8,035 nucleotides of DNA, from positions 1 to 8,035 of the forward strand of contig JAEYOB010000697.1 in NCBI GenBank assembly GCA_023412175.1. Direction: 5' to 3'. Source of the DNA: Pseudomonadota bacterium (GTDB lineage: Bacteria; Pseudomonadota; Alphaproteobacteria; Azospirillales; Azospirillaceae). Shown piece by piece: positions 5,821 to 8,035 of this stretch. Both the position numbers and the translations under genes were made by a program. The notes under the pieces were generated by a model that was not told the origin of the DNA, searched no databases, and saw only the letters and a program-made list of their open reading frames with translations. Numbering within the stretch: the stretch's first letter is position 1; each line of letters starts with the position of its first letter.

Positions 5821-5904
5821 ATGCCGCACGAGGCTGCTCCGTGCCCGGCGTTATACCGCGGGCTCGGCCCGAACGCCGACCTGTTCGAGCGGATGGCGGG
5901 GTAG
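5821..5904 (+). other. Short unassigned reading frame in a decayed stretch
   Basis: An ATG at 5821 opens 27 codons (MPHEAAPCPALYRGLGPNADLFERMAG) ending at TAG. It starts 6 bases after the stop of the DUF2783 remnant, with no clear ribosome binding site of its own. LYRGLGPNADLFERMAG reads like normal protein rather than out-of-frame noise, so it may be a relic of a further deleted gene in the same unit. I recognise no family, and it could equally be chance in high-GC DNA. Confidence 0.2.
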
Positions 5905-5909
5905 CGCGT

Positions 5910-6467
5910 CTACCCCACCTCGTGCTTCAGCGCCTCGCGGGCTTCGGGGGTGAGCACCGGGACGCCGTTCCGGGCCTCCAGCACATGGACGTCGGAGGCG
6001 CTGAGCGTCCTCAGGGCGAAGCCCGTCACCTTCGGGGGCGTGCCGTCGAACAGGCCCGGCCGTGTGTCGTAGACCGGCGAGAACGTGCATCCGGCGATCA
6101 TCGCCCGCAGCATCAGCCCCTCGTCGGACCCCGACGCCTGCGCCATGCCGGCCGGCGTGCCGAAGACCAGGCGTTCCGCCTCGTCGTCGCTGAGCAGGCC
6201 GCGCTCGTTCAGCACGTCCACCATGGCGGTGGAGACCACCACGGGGGTGGCCTTGCCCTTCCAGTAGAACCGCCCGTCGTCCCAGCCCACATCGAGCGAG
6301 CGGAAGATGACGTGCGGCTCGCGCCCGCCGATGGTGCCGGCGACGACATAGTTCAGGCGGATCAACCCGTTCCAGGCGTCCGCCGGTGCCAGGATGCACG
6401 AAACCGCGTTGCGCGTGATGCGCAGGTAGGTATCGTTGACGCCCGAAGGCTCGAATTCATAGAGCAT
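5910..6467 (-). CDS. Hypothetical protein, 185 residues
   Basis: The ATG at 6467-6465 opens a frame of 185 residues that stops at 5912-5910. It reads as genuine protein: mixed hydrophobic and charged residues, for example LRITRNAVSCILAPADAWNGL, PHVIFRSLDVGWDDGRFYWK, GKATPVVVSTAMVDVLNERG and DDEAERLVFGTPAGMAQ. There is no signal peptide or membrane span, so it is likely a soluble cytoplasmic protein. Two cysteines (C24, C127) lie apart with no metal-binding spacing. I do not recognise a family or catalytic motif. It is a single gene, convergent with the plus-strand catabolic unit and divergent from ybaN. Its ribosome binding site is weak (an AGAGG about 11 bases upstream). A perfect palindrome (6497-6508) lies 30 bases before the start and may be an operator. 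Confidence 0.7.
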   Translation of the reverse strand: MLYEFEPSGVNDTYLRITRNAVSCILAPADAWNGLIRLNYVVAGTIGGREPHVIFRSLDVGWDDGRFYWKGKATPVVVSTAMVDVLNERGLLSDDEAERLVFGTPAGMAQASGSDEGLMLRAMIAGCTFSPVYDTRPGLFDGTPPKVTGFALRTLSASDVHVLEARNGVPVLTPEAREALKHEVG

Positions 6468-6496
6468 GCCTGCAAGCCTCTGCCGCGGTCACAATG

Positions 6497-6508
6497 TTCC
6501 GATCGGAA
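6497..6508. promoter_or_regulatory. 12-base perfect palindrome ahead of the hypothetical gene
   Basis: TTCCGATCGGAA is a perfect palindrome 30 bases upstream of the minus-strand start at 6467, inside the 177-base divergent gap to ybaN. Position and symmetry suit an operator, but only one copy is seen and no regulator gene is adjacent. The rest of the gap also has a weak hairpin (AGTGG at 6549-6553 with CCACT at 6559-6563). Confidence 0.25.
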
Positions 6509-6614
6509 GATTCAGGTGATGCTGGATCGACGCGCTGCAATGTCTTCTAGTGGGTGAACCACTTTTGACTCTGCTCGAATGGAGAAACCTCGCCGGATCG
6601 CCGGACACACGACA

Positions 6615-6620
6615 TATAAT
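6615..6620 (+). promoter_or_regulatory. Candidate -10 box for ybaN
   Basis: A consensus TATAAT lies 24 bases before the ybaN ATG in otherwise GC-rich DNA. The -35 region at the right distance (about 6592-6597) is poor. TTGACT at 6565-6570 is much too far upstream to pair with it. The implied leader would be about 18 bases and would still include the GGAAGGA ribosome binding site. Confidence 0.35.
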
Positions 6621-6644
6621 CGGGATGACGCGCGGAAGGACCCC

Positions 6645-7070
6645 ATGATCGAGCAGGAAAGCGACAGCCGAAGCGGCGGGACGGGCCCGCGTCCCTGGCG
6701 CTGGGTCTACCTCGGTATCGGGCACGCGGCGCTCGGGCTGGCCGCCGCCGGGGTGGTGCTGCCGCTGCTGCCCACCACGCCGTTCCTGCTGGTGGCGGCC
6801 TGGGCCTTCGCCAAGGGCAGCCCGCGGCTGGAGCGCTGGCTGTACGAGCACAAGCGCTTCGGCCCCTTCCTGACCGACTGGCGCGACCGCCGCGCCATTC
6901 CGCGCCGCGCCAAGGCGGCGGCGCTCACCGGGCTGGGCGGCAGTTGGGGCCTGCTGGCCTTTGGGGCCGAGCAGCCGGCAGTGCCGGCGGTGGCCGGAAT
7001 CGTCATGGCCGCGGTCGCCGTCTACATCGCCACCCGCCCCGCGCCGGAGCGGGGAAGGGCGGCGGAGTAG
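6645..7070 (+). CDS. ybaN: YbaN/DUF454 family inner-membrane protein
   Basis: The ATG at 6645 follows GGAAGGA by 4 bases, preferred over the in-frame start at 6579. The product is 141 residues, slightly longer than E. coli YbaN (about 125). After a hydrophilic N-terminus (1-16), the DUF454 core starts with RWVYLGIGHAALGLAAAGVVL. It continues with the hallmark PLLPTTPFLLVAAWAFAKGS (40-59) and RLERWLYEHKRFGPFLTDWR (61-80), then AIPRRAKAAA. Membrane spans are likely at about 20-56 (one or two) and 94-130 (two), with the conserved basic WLxxHxxFGP loop between. The biochemical function of the family is unknown. In some bacteria it neighbours haem or iron genes, but nothing like that is seen here, and it appears to be transcribed alone. 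Confidence 0.9.
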   Translation: MIEQESDSRSGGTGPRPWRWVYLGIGHAALGLAAAGVVLPLLPTTPFLLVAAWAFAKGSPRLERWLYEHKRFGPFLTDWRDRRAIPRRAKAAALTGLGGSWGLLAFGAEQPAVPAVAGIVMAAVAVYIATRPAPERGRAAE

Positions 7071-7112
7071 GGGGCTTTCTGGAACGGTTCCGGCACGCGG
7101 CACCATGACGCA

Positions 7113-7175
7113 GGGCGCCCCGCCTTGGTCCTACCAGCCAAGTACGATACCGTGCTGTAGTTCGGTGGGGCGCCC
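7113..7175. ncRNA. Strong three-stem fold, candidate structured RNA or palindromic element
   Basis: GGGCGCCCCGCC (7113-7124) pairs over 12 positions with GGTGGGGCGCCC (7164-7175), 11 Watson-Crick pairs and one G-T. The 39 bases inside hold two more stems. TTGG (7125-7128) pairs with CCAA (7138-7141) around a 9-base loop. GTACG (7142-7146) pairs with CGTGC (7151-7155), with one T-G pair and an ATAC loop. The whole is a compact three-way junction of 63 bases, 42 bases after ybaN. No T-run follows, so it is not a plain terminator. It could be a small RNA, a leader element for the frameshifted ORF or hpt downstream, or a mobile palindromic repeat. Strand cannot be decided. It does not match any riboswitch or ribozyme core I know. 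Confidence 0.4.
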
Positions 7176-7267
7176 GCCGGACGGCCGGGGCAAGATCAGC
7201 AAAACAACGGGAGAGACCCCGGCCTGCGGGCGCCCAGCTCCCATCGGACGCGAAGGGGGAAGACGCC

Positions 7268-7428
7268 ATGCCGAAGGGCGGTCATGCGGCCACCCTGGCC
7301 GAGTTGCTGGCCGATCCGATCTCGACCTGCTGCTGGAGGGCGACGGCTTGAACCGCGAAGATCTCAGGACGGGGATCGAGGACGTCCGCCACAAGCTGCA
7401 CCACGAGCGCCGCGAACCGGCGGGGTAA
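7268..7428 (+). pseudogene. Small ORF of about 53 residues broken by a one-base frameshift
   Basis: An ATG at 7268 with a good ribosome binding site (GGGGGAAG) opens MPKGGHAATLAELLADPIS and then reaches an early TGA. From about 7318 another frame continues sensibly as DLDLLLEGDGLNREDLRTG and IEDVRHKLHHERREPAG to a TAA at 7428. Adding one base between about 7316 and 7325 joins the halves into one protein (LLADPIS-DLLLEGDGLNREDL). The product would be a small acidic-to-basic helical protein with no membrane span. I do not name a family. The break may be a real mutation, a sequencing error or, less likely, programmed frameshifting. It lies 73 bases ahead of hpt on the same strand. The rest of the 7071-7501 gap holds only the three-stem element, GC-rich spacer and a 6-pair hairpin at 7469-7486. 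Confidence 0.4.
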
Positions 7429-7501
7429 CCTCGGCCTCATTGACAGGTGGTGGGCCGCTTCGGCACAACGGGCGCCTTCACGCCCGGCCGGAGAGAGAGC
7501 C

Positions 7502-8035
7502 ATGCCGACGCCCGACGCCACCGTCACCACGCTGTTCGACGCCCAGACCATCGCGCGCCGCATCGACGAACTCGCGGCCGAGATCGCCGCGGCCATGCCC
7601 GGCGACCTGACGGTCATGGTGCTGCTGAAGGGCAGCTTCGTGTTCGCCGCCGACCTCGTGCGGGCCATGGGCCGCGCCGGACTGACGCCGCAGGTGGACT
7701 TCCTTCGCCTTGCCAGCTACGGCGCCGGGAAGGAAAGCTCGGGCATCGTGCGCATCATCGGCGACGTGCCGGAGGGGCTGGCCGGGCGGCGCATCCTGCT
7801 GGTGGACGACATCGCGGATTCCGGCCGTTCGCTGGACGCCGCGGTGCGCCTGATGGAGGAGGCCGGGGCCGCCGAGGTCCGCATCTGCGCGCTGCTCGAC
7901 AAGCCGAGCCGCCGCATCGTCCCGGTGCCGGTGGAGTTCGTGGGCTTCCCCGTGGACGACCTGTTCGTCGTCGGCTACGGCATCGACTACGCCGAAAAGT
8001 ACCGTTACCTCGACTTCGTGGGTGCGGTCTCGTGA
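7502..8035 (+). CDS. hpt: Hypoxanthine phosphoribosyltransferase
   Basis: The complete gene encodes 177 residues, the normal length, and its TGA is the last codon of the window. It transfers the ribose-phosphate of PRPP to hypoxanthine (and usually guanine) in purine salvage, in the cytoplasm. GGAGAG lies 6 bases before the ATG. Landmarks are VMVLLKGSFVFAADLVRAM (38-56), with the LKGS PRPP-loop, and VDFLRLASYGAGKESSGIVRI (65-85), the flexible loop. The PRPP-binding signature LLVDDIADSGRSL (99-111) holds the acidic pair D102/D103 and a likely catalytic D106. The C-terminus (DDLFVVGYGIDYAEKYRYLDFVGAV) is the purine-binding end with the typical VGYGxDYxxxYRxL run. No partner gene is visible, and no operator or riboswitch was found just upstream. 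Confidence 0.95.
   Translation: MPTPDATVTTLFDAQTIARRIDELAAEIAAAMPGDLTVMVLLKGSFVFAADLVRAMGRAGLTPQVDFLRLASYGAGKESSGIVRIIGDVPEGLAGRRILLVDDIADSGRSLDAAVRLMEEAGAAEVRICALLDKPSRRIVPVPVEFVGFPVDDLFVVGYGIDYAEKYRYLDFVGAVS

Noticed and set aside
4505..5821. Minus-strand frame of 438 codons opposite the MBL gene
   Set aside because: Antisense shadow produced by high-GC wobble. It includes the VIPAKAGM peptide that comes from translating the intergenic repeat.
7113..7175. tRNA or hammerhead-type ribozyme in the structured element
   Set aside because: There is no anticodon arm, no CCA end and no T-loop consensus, and the length is 63. On neither strand is there a CTGATGA plus GAAA core.
7469..7486. Hairpin CGGGCG/CGCCCG just before hpt as a purine riboswitch or terminator
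   Set aside because: Only 6 pairs with no T-run and none of the purine riboswitch junction sequence. Such short stems are expected by chance in this GC-rich DNA.
1..8035. CRISPR array, complete insertion sequence or attachment site
   Set aside because: No regularly spaced direct repeats, no transposase or integrase motifs, and no tRNA end with a matching duplicate were seen on reading both strands.

Overview
The window is high-GC DNA with short intergenic gaps, purine-rich Shine-Dalgarno sites and heavy G/C wobble. The gene content (short-form homogentisate dioxygenase, FahA, MaiA, MarR and an MBL-fold protein together, plus YbaN/DUF454 and hpt) fits an alphaproteobacterium, most likely of the Azospirillum/Rhodospirillales type. 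The taxonomic call is inferred from protein style and was not tested by a search.

Layout. Positions 1 to about 552 (minus strand) look foreign to the rest. They hold a membrane-protein fragment running off the left edge and the 3' part of an unrecognised Gly/Ser/Asn-rich gene. At about 553 this abuts an FAD-dependent oxidoreductase gene that has lost everything after about residue 141. Positions 553 to 5,814 form an aromatic catabolic locus arranged in two directions. The minus strand carries a MarR regulator and, after it, a small Tat-signal-like ORF, maleylacetoacetate isomerase (maiA) and the truncated oxidoreductase. The plus strand carries a homogentisate 1,2-dioxygenase-type enzyme (hmgA), a fumarylacetoacetase-type hydrolase (fahA), an MBL-fold hydrolase and a decayed DUF2783 gene. 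From 5,910 on come ordinary or orphan genes: an unrecognised 185-residue protein (minus), YbaN/DUF454 (plus), a 431-base gap with a strong three-stem fold and a frameshifted small ORF, and a complete hypoxanthine phosphoribosyltransferase gene whose stop codon ends the window.

How it works together. HmgA, MaiA and FahA would convert homogentisate to maleylacetoacetate, then fumarylacetoacetate, then fumarate plus acetoacetate. Two inverted repeats of the form GTTTC-N4-GAAAC lie in the marR/hmgA divergent promoter region and across the -10 box of the tat-orf/maiA promoter. The MarR protein is therefore the probable repressor of both arms and of itself. No gene in the window makes homogentisate. 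Together with the broken DUF2783 and FAD-oxidoreductase genes, this suggests a catabolic island whose edges have been eroded.

The points most worth checking are the 553 junction, the paired operators, the Tat-signal ORF overlapping maiA, the MBL protein with an altered metal motif, the DUF2783 remnant, and the three-way-junction element at 7,113-7,175. I see no CRISPR array, tRNA, rRNA or complete insertion sequence.
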